Assembly (NCBI GenBank): GCA_014896455.1
Contig: JADBKJ010000018.1
Coordinates: 1 to 54,362 of the forward strand
Length of the DNA stretch: 54,362 bases
Direction: 5' to 3'
From: Thermoanaerobacter sp.
Lineage (GTDB): Bacteria; Bacillota; Thermoanaerobacteria; Thermoanaerobacterales; Thermoanaerobacteraceae
Below, one piece after another: positions 38,556 to 46,623 of this stretch. Every line of letters starts with the position of its first letter. The first letter of the stretch is position 1. The position numbers and the translations under genes are program-made. The notes beneath the pieces are model-generated. The model saw nothing but the letters and a program-made list of their open reading frames with translations. It made no database searches and had not been told where the DNA came from.

Positions 38556-38891
38556 ATGAAAAAATTTAAAGGTATTATACTGTTAATATTATTCATTTCT
38601 TTGATTCTAGATACACTTTTTTATATCTATATCAAAGGACTTCCTCATATAGAAATAGTCCCAGCAATTATTGCATTTACAGTGTTCCAATTAGTTTTCA
38701 TATTCCTTATACTTCTAATTAATGGGAGTAATTTCTATATTTCACCTTTTTATTTTTTTATCTCCATATTTTCATCAGGAGGTTTAGCATTACTCTTTTA
38801 TGAGTTGTTGGTAACACACACATTTTGGGCAATTTTAGGATTAATAATATTCATGATTCTCTTTTTTCTTCTCGTGATTTTATCCCAATAG
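38556..38891 (+). CDS. Small integral membrane protein
   Basis: The 111-residue protein has four predicted membrane segments (GIILLILFISLILDTLFYIY; AIIAFTVFQLVFIFLILLI; FYFFISIFSSGGLALLFYEL; FWAILGLIIFMILFFLLVIL). SD AAAGGTGTG. No family is recognised. It belongs to a group of four small membrane proteins before the replication genes. Confidence 0.6.
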   Translation: MKKFKGIILLILFISLILDTLFYIYIKGLPHIEIVPAIIAFTVFQLVFIFLILLINGSNFYISPFYFFISIFSSGGLALLFYELLVTHTFWAILGLIIFMILFFLLVILSQ

Positions 38892-39167
38892 TTCGGCTTT
38901 TACATATTCAGCATACTTGATTTGATAATCAAACATTTGTATGTAGTAAAGCCTATACGATTTAAATATTTCTACTGTAGCATAAAAACTTATTAAAACA
39001 ATTAAATAACTTATAGCAAAAATAAAGATATACTTGTATATATGCAAATTCAAAAAGTTACCAGTTTTTTTAAATATCTCAACAAGTGTGTTTGCCAAAA
39101 AACCAATTAAAAAACTCATAATCTGCATTGCCCCATTTATAAGATTCGGCATACTAGATGAATGCAT
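38880..39167 (-). CDS. Putative small membrane protein (opposite strand)
   Basis: The 95-residue frame has one strong membrane span (IFIFAISYLIVLISFYATVE) and a second N-terminal hydrophobic stretch (MQIMSFLIGFLANTLVEIF). It is convergent with the previous gene, overlapping by 12 bp. The plus strand here lacks a better gene, but its ribosome site is poor, so support is moderate. Confidence 0.4.
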   Translation of the reverse strand: MHSSSMPNLINGAMQIMSFLIGFLANTLVEIFKKTGNFLNLHIYKYIFIFAISYLIVLISFYATVEIFKSYRLYYIQMFDYQIKYAEYVKAELLG

Positions 39168-39240
39168 TTCGCTTTGTAGAGTTTCTCTCTTTTATTTCGA
39201 CAATTATTGGATTTTATTTAAAAAACAGTTATATCATCTA

Positions 39241-39399
39241 CACTTTTTATACATCGCCGGCCTAGCAGCTGGTATTTTCTTTGGAATAGTTTTAGGACTA
39301 ATAATAAGCTTTGTTATTTTAGTCAACTCAAAAAGTATGGAAGTAGGTAATCAGGTAATGAATGTGAGCAAAATGAAATATAGGAGGTATTTATTGTGA
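39241..39399 (+). pseudogene. Second copy of the small membrane peptide, start lost
   Basis: LYIAGLAAGIFFGIVLGLII repeats the helix of the peptide at 38418 with close DNA identity. The codon matching its TTG start is CTA here, no ribosome site precedes it, and the C-terminus is longer (KSMEVGNQVMNVSKMKYRRY). It is probably a decayed duplicate, though translation from another start cannot be excluded. Confidence 0.4.
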
Positions 39400-39731
39400 T
39401 AAAGGGAATACAGAAAATATTTTTTATTATCTTACCGATGCTAATTATTGTTTTTCCTTTAGCTACACTAAAGAATGTGTATGTGAATTTTATTTTTGTT
39501 AGTTTACTTAATTTTATTGCAGTGCTTTCAATATTTCATGATTTAAAGATTATGGTAAATAAAGTAAAAACAATTCAGAAAAGAAATAATATAAAATTTT
39601 TGCTATATACCGTAATTATAGCTGCAGGTATTTTAGCATATTTAATCGTTTTTTTGTGGCTTGTGTGGTGTTTTGTTGGTGCTTTGTATATAAAGGGAGT
39701 AATTTTTATTAATACCAAAATCTCAATATAA
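39396..39731 (+). CDS. Small integral membrane protein
   Basis: The 111-residue protein has three or four membrane segments (IFFIILPMLIIVFPLATL; FIFVSLLNFIAVLSIF; FLLYTVIIAAGILAYLIVFL). GTG start behind AGGAGG, overlapping the previous frame's stop by four bases. No family is recognised. Confidence 0.6.
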   Translation: MIKGIQKIFFIILPMLIIVFPLATLKNVYVNFIFVSLLNFIAVLSIFHDLKIMVNKVKTIQKRNNIKFLLYTVIIAAGILAYLIVFLWLVWCFVGALYIKGVIFINTKISI

Positions 39732-39812
39732 ACCCGCTAAACAAGATATTTACTGAATAGAACTCCTCCGGGAACCTATCAGGAATTTTTCAGTCATAAG
39801 GAGGTCAATGTT

Positions 39813-40208
39813 ATGCTTTCATCAAATTTTACTGCCAGATTTGGTGAGGTTATTGTAAGAAGCGGAATTGCCGGCATCCCAGATGCTGTTTTTTCTTTTC
39901 AAAAAGAACTAGGCCTGTCTGTCGGAGAGTGCTGGTTTATAGCACAAATTCTGCGCTTTAAATGGACGACAGAACTGCCAAGACCCTCACTAAGAAAAAT
40001 GGCAGAGTACACTGGAGTTTCCGAGCGCACTCTGCACAATTACAAAAACTCTCTCATTGAAAAAGGCTATCTTCGTGTCATCAGCCGTACTAATGAACGT
40101 GGCGGACAAATAGCAAACTACTACGACTTCACAGGCCTTTTCGAAAAAATTATATCACTTCTTGAAATAAAAGAGGATAGGAATATTAATAACATTATTG
40201 GAGAGTGA
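39813..40208 (+). CDS. HTH protein, plasmid/phage replication-type
   Basis: The 131-residue protein has a winged-helix core: AVFSFQKELGLSVGECWFIA, PRPSLRKMAEYTGVSERTLH, NYKNSLIEKGYLRVISRTNE. This is the pattern of helix-turn-helix domains in replication initiators and replisome organisers of plasmids and phages. SD AAGGAGG. Its stop overlaps the start region of the next, related gene. It probably regulates or assists replication of the element. Confidence 0.7.
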   Translation: MLSSNFTARFGEVIVRSGIAGIPDAVFSFQKELGLSVGECWFIAQILRFKWTTELPRPSLRKMAEYTGVSERTLHNYKNSLIEKGYLRVISRTNERGGQIANYYDFTGLFEKIISLLEIKEDRNINNIIGE

Positions 40209-40213
40209 GAAAA

Positions 40214-41122
40214 ATGACAGACTCCACCGTAAGGAGTAAACTTCTTTTCGAGGAAAACCCGATAGTAGTTGATAAAACATTAGCCAAAGTTATTGGTCTT
40301 AATGAAGCAATTGTCCTTCAGCAAGTGCATTACTGGCTTGTATATAATTCAAGAAACCAAATAAACTTTATTGATGGCAGGTACTGGACTTATAACAGTA
40401 TAAAAGAGTGGCATGAGCAGTATTTTGATTTTTGGAGTTATGATACTGTTAAAAGGACTTTTCAAAAACTTGAAAAAATGGGACTATTAATTTCTGCGAA
40501 ATTTAACGACGATAAGTTAGACCAAACAAAATGGTACACAATAGACTATGAAAAATTAGATTTGTTGTACGATGAGTATGAAAAAAGAAGTGTTGCCCAA
40601 TGCATTGGTGCAAATTGCACTAATGGAATGGTGCAAAATGACCCAATGCATGAGAGCATTTTGCCCCAATGTACTTATAATAACAAATATAAACATACAA
40701 ATATAAAACAAACAAATATAAACAACAACAACCCGCAAAGCGGAACAAATTCCCAGCCTTCGGCTGGGGTTGTTGTTGAAATAAATGAACAGTACAAAAA
40801 AATCACAGGGAGAGATAAGCTCTCCTTTTTTGCTGCTCTTTTAGAAGAATATTCTGCTGAAAGAGTAACAAATGCTGTAGCCTATTTAGAGAAAGCTATG
40901 TCAAGAAGCAAAATTGACAATCCAGAGGGCTTCATCGTCTCTGCTCTTAGAGAAAACTGGGATACACAGCCGTTTGAACGTAAGAGTCAAAAAGAATTTA
41001 CTCCACCTAGGAACTATTTTAACAGTTACACTCAAAGAACTTACGACGTAGAAGAGCTGGAAAGAAAGCTTCTTGAACACAGCAGAAAGGAGTTTTTCTC
41101 AAAATTTGATGATTCGTCGTAA
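40214..41122 (+). CDS. Replication protein, DnaD/replisome-organiser-like
   Basis: The 302-residue protein has an N-terminal winged-helix domain (LAKVIGLNEAIVLQQVHYWL, RYWTYNSIKEWHEQYF, YDTVKRTFQKLEKMGLLISA). A low-complexity Asn/Gln-rich linker (~165-190) and a DnaD-like C-terminal helical part (KLSFFAALLEEYSAERVTNA, DNPEGFIVSALRENWD) follow. This layout is typical of replication initiators in Firmicute plasmids and phages. The linker DNA folds as a perfect three-way junction (40723-40778), which may be an origin or RNA control element. I chose the ATG at 40214 behind GGAGAGTGAG. Confidence 0.75.
   Translation: MTDSTVRSKLLFEENPIVVDKTLAKVIGLNEAIVLQQVHYWLVYNSRNQINFIDGRYWTYNSIKEWHEQYFDFWSYDTVKRTFQKLEKMGLLISAKFNDDKLDQTKWYTIDYEKLDLLYDEYEKRSVAQCIGANCTNGMVQNDPMHESILPQCTYNNKYKHTNIKQTNINNNNPQSGTNSQPSAGVVVEINEQYKKITGRDKLSFFAALLEEYSAERVTNAVAYLEKAMSRSKIDNPEGFIVSALRENWDTQPFERKSQKEFTPPRNYFNSYTQRTYDVEELERKLLEHSRKEFFSKFDDSS
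40723..40778 (+). other. Perfect three-way-junction fold inside the replication gene
   Basis: The outer stem is CAACAACAAC (40723-40732) with GTTGTTGTTG (40769-40778), ten perfect pairs. Inside are hairpin 1, CCGC-AAA-GCGG (40733-40743), and hairpin 2, CCCAGCC-TTC-GGCTGGG (40752-40768), separated by AACAAATT. Every base but the 8-base linker and the loops is paired. Confidence 0.7.
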
Positions 41123-41162
41123 AATGAGGTAATACAGAAGCACAAATTTGGAGGTGGTAAGA

Positions 41163-41882
41163 TTGGTAATATCTTTCTGGAGTGCAGGAGGAGGTACAGG
41201 AAAAACAACATTAGCTGCTGCATTTGCTTTAGCCTTGAAAAAGTACAAAAAAGACATAGTTTTGGCTGATTTTAAGGAGGTTACACCGCACGTTCACAAG
41301 TATTTTGGGATTGAGCTTCGTGACAAATCGAATATATACGAGGCAGTGGAGAATGGAAGTAGTATAGCAGAAGCAGTTAATGAGCATTTACAGAAAAAAC
41401 AGGGTATATGGATTCTGTCTGGTTTTGGAATGAATGATTTCGCAAAGTTTGAAGAAAAGCACTTCTCTGCCGTGCTTGAAGTACTGAAAAATGAATTTGA
41501 GCATGTTGTTATTGATACAAGTGCAGGGATATTTTTCTCTTCTACCTACACTGCACTGAAAAACAGCGATGTGATTTTTGCTGTTGCAGCACCTAGTGTA
41601 TGGAGCATTGAAGATACAGCACAAATGATTGATTTTGTCTCAAATAGATGGGGTGTTGAAAAAGAGAGATTTAAGGCCATATTAAATGCTGTCGACAAAG
41701 AAGAAATAGACGCTTCTACCGCTGAAAAAATTCTTGAAATTAAAACTTTCAATGTAAGGTATGGCCCAAAAAATATAATCAGAGATGTAAGCAAGATAGC
41801 AGAGTTTTTACTTAAAAAAGACACGGAGAGAGTAATTGACATTAAAAAGGCTGAGGAGGCGAAAAGCTTTGGCATTAATTAA
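41163..41882 (+). CDS. CpaE/MinD-like ATPase of the Tad pilus module
   Basis: The 239-residue P-loop ATPase has a deviant Walker A (FWSAGGGTGKTTLAAAFALA), VLADFKEVTPHVHKYF and FEHVVIDTSAGIFFSSTYTA (Walker B). CpaE/TadZ proteins place the pilus apparatus in the cell. It lacks an N-terminal receiver-like domain, so it is a short form. I chose the TTG at 41163, five bases after GGAGGTGG; an upstream TTG at 41148 would lie before that site. Its 3' end overlaps cpaF. ParA for the plasmid is an alternative, but the position in the pilus operon favours CpaE. Confidence 0.8.
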   Translation: MVISFWSAGGGTGKTTLAAAFALALKKYKKDIVLADFKEVTPHVHKYFGIELRDKSNIYEAVENGSSIAEAVNEHLQKKQGIWILSGFGMNDFAKFEEKHFSAVLEVLKNEFEHVVIDTSAGIFFSSTYTALKNSDVIFAVAAPSVWSIEDTAQMIDFVSNRWGVEKERFKAILNAVDKEEIDASTAEKILEIKTFNVRYGPKNIIRDVSKIAEFLLKKDTERVIDIKKAEEAKSFGIN

Positions 41883-43014
41883 TCCTTTTGTGCCAGAAGA
41901 AATTAGTTATCAGAACAGAAAAGAGATAGACTCTAGTGTAAATACAGCTGTTGATGAGATTGTTACTAAAATTGTTGAAGAGTATCCTGAGCTTGTTGCA
42001 GGGGTAGAAAGTGGAATACAGTCACGGATACTACTAGAAAACAAAATAAGAGAGCTGGTGATTGATAAAAAGCTGTACAAAGGCAGTGTTGAGGAATTTA
42101 TACAAAGGGTGTTCGATGTGCTTTTTGGTTACGGGCCCTTGCAGCCATACATTGAAGATCCGGAAGTTTCAGATATACTCGTCAATTCTCCCAATATTGT
42201 CTACATCAAAAAGTTTGGCAGAAAATTTCGTGTGCCAGTGGATTTTGGCAGTGAAAAAAAGCTAACAAGATACTGCTACAGAATAGCTGCAATGTGTGGA
42301 GGAAAGCTGGATGAGAACTCTAATGCTGAAGCTGTGCTCACTGATAGAAGAAGAAACCTAAGAATTGTCATATCACTTAAGCCAATTAATGTCCTCTCCC
42401 CTTCTATTTCAATCAGAAAGCCTACCACAAGCTTTACACTGGATGAGCTTGTTGCAAAAGGAATGCTTTCTGATGAGCAGAAAGAGTTTTTTAAAAAGGC
42501 TGTACTGGACAGAAAAACTATTGTCATAGCCGGTAAGGGTGGAAGTGGAAAAACGACTCTTTTAGGTGCTTTAATTGATGTGGTTCCGCACGAAGAAAGA
42601 GGACTTTTGATTCAGGAGACGTTTGAAATTAAGCCAAGACACCCTGATATTGTATGCAAGCTTGTAAGGATTTCTGACAATCCTGAAGTAAAAGATTATA
42701 CTTTGTTTGAGCTCACAAAGATAGGTCTTCTTATGAGTATGGACAGGATTTTTATAGGTGAAATAAAGGACAGGGAAGCTATGGACTTTTTCAATGCAGT
42801 TTACACTGGCCACCGTGGAAGTATGGCAACAGTCCATGCAAACTCTGCAGGAGAAGTTGTAAACAGACTTATTCTCCTCATGAAGCGCTCAGGTACTGAT
42901 GTGCCGGTGGATGATTTAAGGGAAATGCTCTTTGCCTCATTGGATTTGATTGTTTTTATGGAAGACTACAAGGTAAAGGAAATACTGGATTTGAGGGGAG
43001 GAGGTGTTAGTTGA
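41869..43014 (+). CDS. cpaF: CpaF/TadA-type pilus assembly ATPase
   Basis: The 381-residue secretion ATPase has GYGPLQPYIEDPEVSDILVN, the conserved CpaF start. Walker A is IAGKGGSGKTTLLGALIDV; the Asp box/Walker B lie in the MSMDRIFIGEIKDREAMDFF region and the His box is HRGSMATVHANSAGEVVNRL. It forms a hexamer that powers Tad pilus extension and retraction. I chose the TTG at 41869 behind GAGGAGGCG, giving a 14-bp overlap with cpaE. Confidence 0.92.
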   Translation: MALINPFVPEEISYQNRKEIDSSVNTAVDEIVTKIVEEYPELVAGVESGIQSRILLENKIRELVIDKKLYKGSVEEFIQRVFDVLFGYGPLQPYIEDPEVSDILVNSPNIVYIKKFGRKFRVPVDFGSEKKLTRYCYRIAAMCGGKLDENSNAEAVLTDRRRNLRIVISLKPINVLSPSISIRKPTTSFTLDELVAKGMLSDEQKEFFKKAVLDRKTIVIAGKGGSGKTTLLGALIDVVPHEERGLLIQETFEIKPRHPDIVCKLVRISDNPEVKDYTLFELTKIGLLMSMDRIFIGEIKDREAMDFFNAVYTGHRGSMATVHANSAGEVVNRLILLMKRSGTDVPVDDLREMLFASLDLIVFMEDYKVKEILDLRGGGVS

Positions 43015-43904
43015 TTTATTTAGCTTTTATAGAGTATGCTCTTCTGGCTTTAGTTATATATACTGCAGCATTAGGCATTGAGCGTCTAAAGTTTAAAAAG
43101 CGCTTATCCAAATGGCAGTTTAAAAAGACAGGAGTTTTATCAGAAAAAGGGTCTAAACTTTTAAAAAGCATAGATGTGCTTTTGGCAAGGTCAGGTGTTA
43201 AAAGTAAATTACCTTTTCTTGATGCAAAAAATATGATGATTGTCAGTGCAGTGCTTTTTGCGATAGGGATTTATCTTTTTCGAAAATTAGGTTTTGCTGC
43301 TTTGTTTTATGCCTCTTCGATTGTGTATGTCCCCTATGCTGCTATGATGCTTATGTCGGCTGTAAATGCTAGAAAAATCAAAGAAGCGTATTTGTCTTTT
43401 TTGACAACATTTATGGGGTTTTACAATATTGAAGGAAATATTATCAACGCCTTAAAATCAACAGCACCTTACGTCTCTGAACCTTTGAGGTCAATCATTA
43501 AAAGAAACGTGTTTTTATATGAAAAGACTCAAATGAGTGTTGATGAATGTCTTGAAAATATGGCTGCTGAAGCAGGAAACAGAGAGTTTAGGAAGTTTAT
43601 AAATTTTGCTAAGATGAATACAAAATATGGGGGGAATTTTAATAAAGCGCTTATGAAGCTCAGGGAGCAGGGTGAAAAACTTTTCTCTCTTGAGTCTATT
43701 AAAGCAGCAAATGCTTCTGTAGGAAGTATGGTTATACTTATAATGATAGTGATAAATCTTCTTTTGATGATGAATATTTCTACTGACCCGGACATTGTGT
43801 ACATTGTGAAAAACACAATAACAGGCCAGGCTATAGCCATTTCAAATGCTGTATCAATTGTATTTGGGCTTTACATGATTAAAAACATTAATTCTTCTTC
43901 GTAA
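43011..43904 (+). CDS. tadB: TadB-type inner-membrane platform protein
   Basis: The 297-residue membrane protein has an N-terminal span, two central spans (MIVSAVLFAIGIYLFRKL; FAALFYASSIVYVPYAAMML), a T2SSF-like cytosolic domain (MSVDECLENMAAEAGNREFR, FINFAKMNTKYGGNFNKALM) and C-terminal spans (GSMVILIMIVINLLLMM). TadB and TadC together form the pilus platform. The TTG start overlaps the cpaF stop. Confidence 0.82.
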   Translation: MIYLAFIEYALLALVIYTAALGIERLKFKKRLSKWQFKKTGVLSEKGSKLLKSIDVLLARSGVKSKLPFLDAKNMMIVSAVLFAIGIYLFRKLGFAALFYASSIVYVPYAAMMLMSAVNARKIKEAYLSFLTTFMGFYNIEGNIINALKSTAPYVSEPLRSIIKRNVFLYEKTQMSVDECLENMAAEAGNREFRKFINFAKMNTKYGGNFNKALMKLREQGEKLFSLESIKAANASVGSMVILIMIVINLLLMMNISTDPDIVYIVKNTITGQAIAISNAVSIVFGLYMIKNINSSS

Positions 43905-43919
43905 AAAGGAGGGATTAAG

Positions 43920-44738
43920 ATTATCTATAGTGTCTTTCTTACACCAGCACTAGCTTTTTTAATATACAGCATGATAAAAGAATATGAGATTTACTCGCTT
44001 AAAAAAAGAATTTACCGCATAAAACCTACTGATGAGATTTCAAAAATTGTGGGTAAAACAGTAAGAAAAGATATACTGCAAAAAATAAACGATAAGCTTA
44101 AAGCAGCAGGAAATCCCTTAGGCCTTACTGCTGAGACATATATCCTTGCTCGTGCAGGGCTTTTTTTATTTTCAATTATTTACGCTTATTTGACAGGAAT
44201 GAGCGGGATTCAGGCTACTTTACTAGTTATGCTTGGATTTTTTGGACTTGACATATACATTTCTTCTGTAAAAAAAGACAGGCAGGAGAAGTTCAGAAGA
44301 GAAATGCCTGAAATAGTGGATTTATTTGAGCTGGGAGCAGCGGCCGATGTGCCGCTCGAGGATATATTTTTAATTACAGCTCAATCAGCTCAAGCAAAGG
44401 AGGTGAGAAATGCATTAACAAAGCTTGCTGCAGAGTACATCATGACCAAAGAAAAGGAGGTGGCTTTAAAGAGATTTGTAAATGAAGTGAATTTGCCTGA
44501 AGCTAATGTATTAGCTATGGCATTACTGCAGGGAGAAAGGACAGGAAGAACTTTAGAGATTTTATCTACTCTTTCGTCTTCGCTTTTTAACACTGCAGCA
44601 TCCAAAATAGCACGTCAAGATAAATCCATGGAGTACAAAGTCCTTGCAGCTGTTTTCTTTTTAATGGCTTCTATTGTGACTCTTTATGTTTACTCATACT
44701 TCACAAACATTCAAGATGGATTAAGATTAATTTTTTAA
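43920..44738 (+). CDS. tadC: TadC-type platform protein, probable ATT start
   Basis: A 272-residue reading includes the N-terminal membrane segment IYSVFLTPALAFLIYSMIKE. The T2SSF domain is EMPEIVDLFELGAAADVPLE and MALLQGERTGRTLEILSTLS, followed by two C-terminal spans. The first canonical start, ATG at 43971, has no ribosome site and would remove most of the first helix. AAGGAGGG at 43906-43913 instead points to the ATT at 43920 (seven-base spacing). ATT initiation is rare but known (infC). I give the longer form as the better fit. Confidence 0.75.
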   Translation: MIYSVFLTPALAFLIYSMIKEYEIYSLKKRIYRIKPTDEISKIVGKTVRKDILQKINDKLKAAGNPLGLTAETYILARAGLFLFSIIYAYLTGMSGIQATLLVMLGFFGLDIYISSVKKDRQEKFRREMPEIVDLFELGAAADVPLEDIFLITAQSAQAKEVRNALTKLAAEYIMTKEKEVALKRFVNEVNLPEANVLAMALLQGERTGRTLEILSTLSSSLFNTAASKIARQDKSMEYKVLAAVFFLMASIVTLYVYSYFTNIQDGLRLIF

Positions 44739-44751
44739 GGAGGTAGATTTG

Positions 44752-44949
44752 ATGTTCAGAAAGATTAAAGAGTCTATCAAAAAAGCTTTAAGAAATTCAA
44801 AAGGGTTCAGTGAAATTGTTGCAGTAGCTTTGATAATTCTATTTGTAATTCTTGTTGTAGCAAATCCTATTAAAAATACCGGCCAGACCACAAGCAGAGG
44901 AATCTCAAACCTTAACTCACAAATGGAGCAGGTATTAAATGGCCAGTAA
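44752..44949 (+). CDS. Pilin-like small membrane protein
   Basis: The 65-residue protein has a basic head (KKALRNSKGFSEIVAVALII: G-F-S-E resembles a prepilin cleavage site with Glu after the cut), one hydrophobic helix (IVAVALIILFVILVVANPI) and a short polar tail. Size and layout fit a Flp-type pilin or TadE-like minor pilin processed by the prepilin peptidase encoded at 48084. ATG at 44752 behind AGGAGGTAG. It is the best candidate for the major subunit, as no other pilin is in the operon. Confidence 0.65.
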   Translation: MFRKIKESIKKALRNSKGFSEIVAVALIILFVILVVANPIKNTGQTTSRGISNLNSQMEQVLNGQ

Positions 44950-45412
44950 GGAGGTGAAGGCAGGAAGGCTAAAAAGCCCTCCTGCCGTACTTATGAAAAA
45001 CTTCTGGAGAAGGGGAACTGCAGAAGTAATAGCTTTTGTGCTTGTGCTTCCTTTCCTTATACTCCCTATTGCCAATACAGTTAATATGCTTACAGATTTG
45101 GTGAGGTACGATACTCTGCGTCAGGCAGCAAGACAGGCAGTTTTAAGAATGGAAATTGAAGGAGGACTTACTTCTGATGGGCTTTACAATCTTGAGGCTT
45201 TTCTCCAGTCAAAAGGGATAGACCTTAATAAGGTGCACATAGATTACACACCATACCCTGTTCCTTACGGGGAAGAAGTAAAAATAAGGATAGCAATGGA
45301 TACTGTAATGAGGAGGTACACTATTACACTTGGAGGTATAAAAAGAGTTGATGAGAGTACTCAGATGGTTTATGGGCCTATTTCATCAGTCAGTAAAAAA
45401 TATGAGAGATAA
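44939..45412 (+). CDS. TadE/DUF4320-like pilus protein
   Basis: The 157-residue protein has one N-terminal membrane helix preceded by RRGTAEVIAFVLVLPFLILP (G-T-A-E pseudopilin-like segment). An outer domain of mixed helix and sheet follows (RYDTLRQAARQAVLRMEIEG). This fits TadE-like proteins and the DUF4320 group. The start is unsettled: ATG at 44939 has a poor ribosome site, while AAGGAGGTGA at 44949-44957 lies inside the frame without a canonical start at the right distance. Confidence 0.65.
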   Translation: MASKEVKAGRLKSPPAVLMKNFWRRGTAEVIAFVLVLPFLILPIANTVNMLTDLVRYDTLRQAARQAVLRMEIEGGLTSDGLYNLEAFLQSKGIDLNKVHIDYTPYPVPYGEEVKIRIAMDTVMRRYTITLGGIKRVDESTQMVYGPISSVSKKYER

Positions 45413-45908
45413 AGAAGGCATAAGCTCTATATTTATTGCACTGCTTTTTCTTATTCCTTTTATGACATTCAGTATGTTCCTGATAGAAAGCAGGTTCTTG
45501 TATACCATTAAAAACAGTGCTGATGATGCTGTTGTTGCAGCAGCCCTAGCAGCACTAAAAAGCACAAATCCAGTTGATATAGCCTATGGAGAATATGTCC
45601 TTGACCCTAATACTGCAAGGGATACTTTTTATGAATACCTCAGGAAAAACATGAAGCTTGATGAGAATATGAATCCACTGCCAGGAAGTGTTGCAGCAGG
45701 GCCGGTGCATGTTGACGAGTTTATAGTTTACAACCCCGGCAGCTACCCTACATTTTGTCCTAGAGGAACGTTTATAAAAAACACATCTATTCATGTTGTT
45801 ATAAGCTTTAAGGCTAAAAGGCCGGCTTTGACAGGTTTGTTTGGAAAATATGTTGAGATTGTTATACACCGTGATGTTGATAATTTCTATAATTTACAGG
45901 AGGAATGA
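45351..45908 (+). CDS. TadE/TadG-like pilus protein
   Basis: The 185-residue protein has DKEGISSIFIALLFLIPFMT (pseudopilin-like head plus membrane helix) and an outer domain starting RFLYTIKNSADDAVVAAALA, a repeat of Ala-rich helix typical of TadE/TadG. There is a single Cys (YPTFCPRG). It overlaps the previous gene by ~60 bp, again suggesting coupled translation. Likely a minor pilin or assembly factor. Confidence 0.65.
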   Translation: MRVLRWFMGLFHQSVKNMRDKEGISSIFIALLFLIPFMTFSMFLIESRFLYTIKNSADDAVVAAALAALKSTNPVDIAYGEYVLDPNTARDTFYEYLRKNMKLDENMNPLPGSVAAGPVHVDEFIVYNPGSYPTFCPRGTFIKNTSIHVVISFKAKRPALTGLFGKYVEIVIHRDVDNFYNLQEE

Positions 45909-45911
45909 TAG

Positions 45912-46550
45912 ATGTTTGTGAAGAAAAAAGCGATACTTATAGCATTAAGTTTAATTCTCGCAGGAGGTTTGTCATTTTTTCAGTATCAGTACTTCAAAAG
46001 CATGGCAGAAAGTGATAAAAAGGTACAGGTAATTGCTGCAGTTTCTGATATTAAAGCAGGGGAAAAGATAGATGCAAAGCTGGGAATAAAAGAAATACCT
46101 CAATCAGCATATGTAAAAGAGATGTATTTAGTAAATGAAAAAGCTATCGGCTATGCAAAAGTAGATATTTCTGCAGGGTCATATGTGCTGAAAAGCATGG
46201 TTTCACATGAAGAAGTACCTGTCTTGAAGGAGGATATGAGAAGAGTAACAATAGGTGTAAATTTGACATCATCTCTTGCAGGGAAAATTAAGCCGGGTGA
46301 TTTTGTGGATATTGGATGGGTGCCAAAGGATGAAGCTAAGGATGGTGCCTCTAAGATAGTAGCTGAGAAGGTCCAAATATATGATGTTGTAAATAAATCA
46401 GGAGAAGATGTTAGAAAGGCTGATAAGAACAATCAGTATGATAAGGAGTCTTTAATTCCTGCAGCAGTGACTTTAATTGTTACGCCTGAGCAGGCAGTTA
46501 CCATAAAAGAATACGAATCTAAAGGAAGTCTCTTTCTGATTGGGTATTAA
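45912..46550 (+). CDS. cpaB: CpaB/RcpC pilus assembly protein (SAF domain)
   Basis: The 212-residue protein has an N-terminal anchor (AILIALSLILAGGLSFFQYQ) and an SAF domain (VIAAVSDIKAGEKIDAKLGI, SAGSYVLKSMVS). The RcpC part is VTIGVNLTSSLAGKIKPGDF and the tail is TLIVTPEQAVTIKEYESKGS. CpaB supports assembly of Tad pili in the envelope. ATG behind AGGAGGAATG, 3 bp after the previous stop. Confidence 0.88.
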   Translation: MFVKKKAILIALSLILAGGLSFFQYQYFKSMAESDKKVQVIAAVSDIKAGEKIDAKLGIKEIPQSAYVKEMYLVNEKAIGYAKVDISAGSYVLKSMVSHEEVPVLKEDMRRVTIGVNLTSSLAGKIKPGDFVDIGWVPKDEAKDGASKIVAEKVQIYDVVNKSGEDVRKADKNNQYDKESLIPAAVTLIVTPEQAVTIKEYESKGSLFLIGY

Positions 46551-46623
46551 AGACTTTACAAAAAGAAGCAGCTGACCGAAAATATAATTAGAAAAGCCTA
46601 AGAAAAGGAAGCGAGGTAATAAA

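Noticed and set aside
39034-39240. N-terminal part of the plus-strand frame ending at 39399
   Set aside because: The first two thirds are antisense to the 38880-39167 frame and have no similarity to the duplicated membrane peptide; only the last part is meaningful.
44390-44605. Small minus-strand frames within the tad genes (also at 43529, 42276, 41546)
   Set aside because: All lie antisense inside well-supported tad/cpa genes and have no ribosome sites or domain features.
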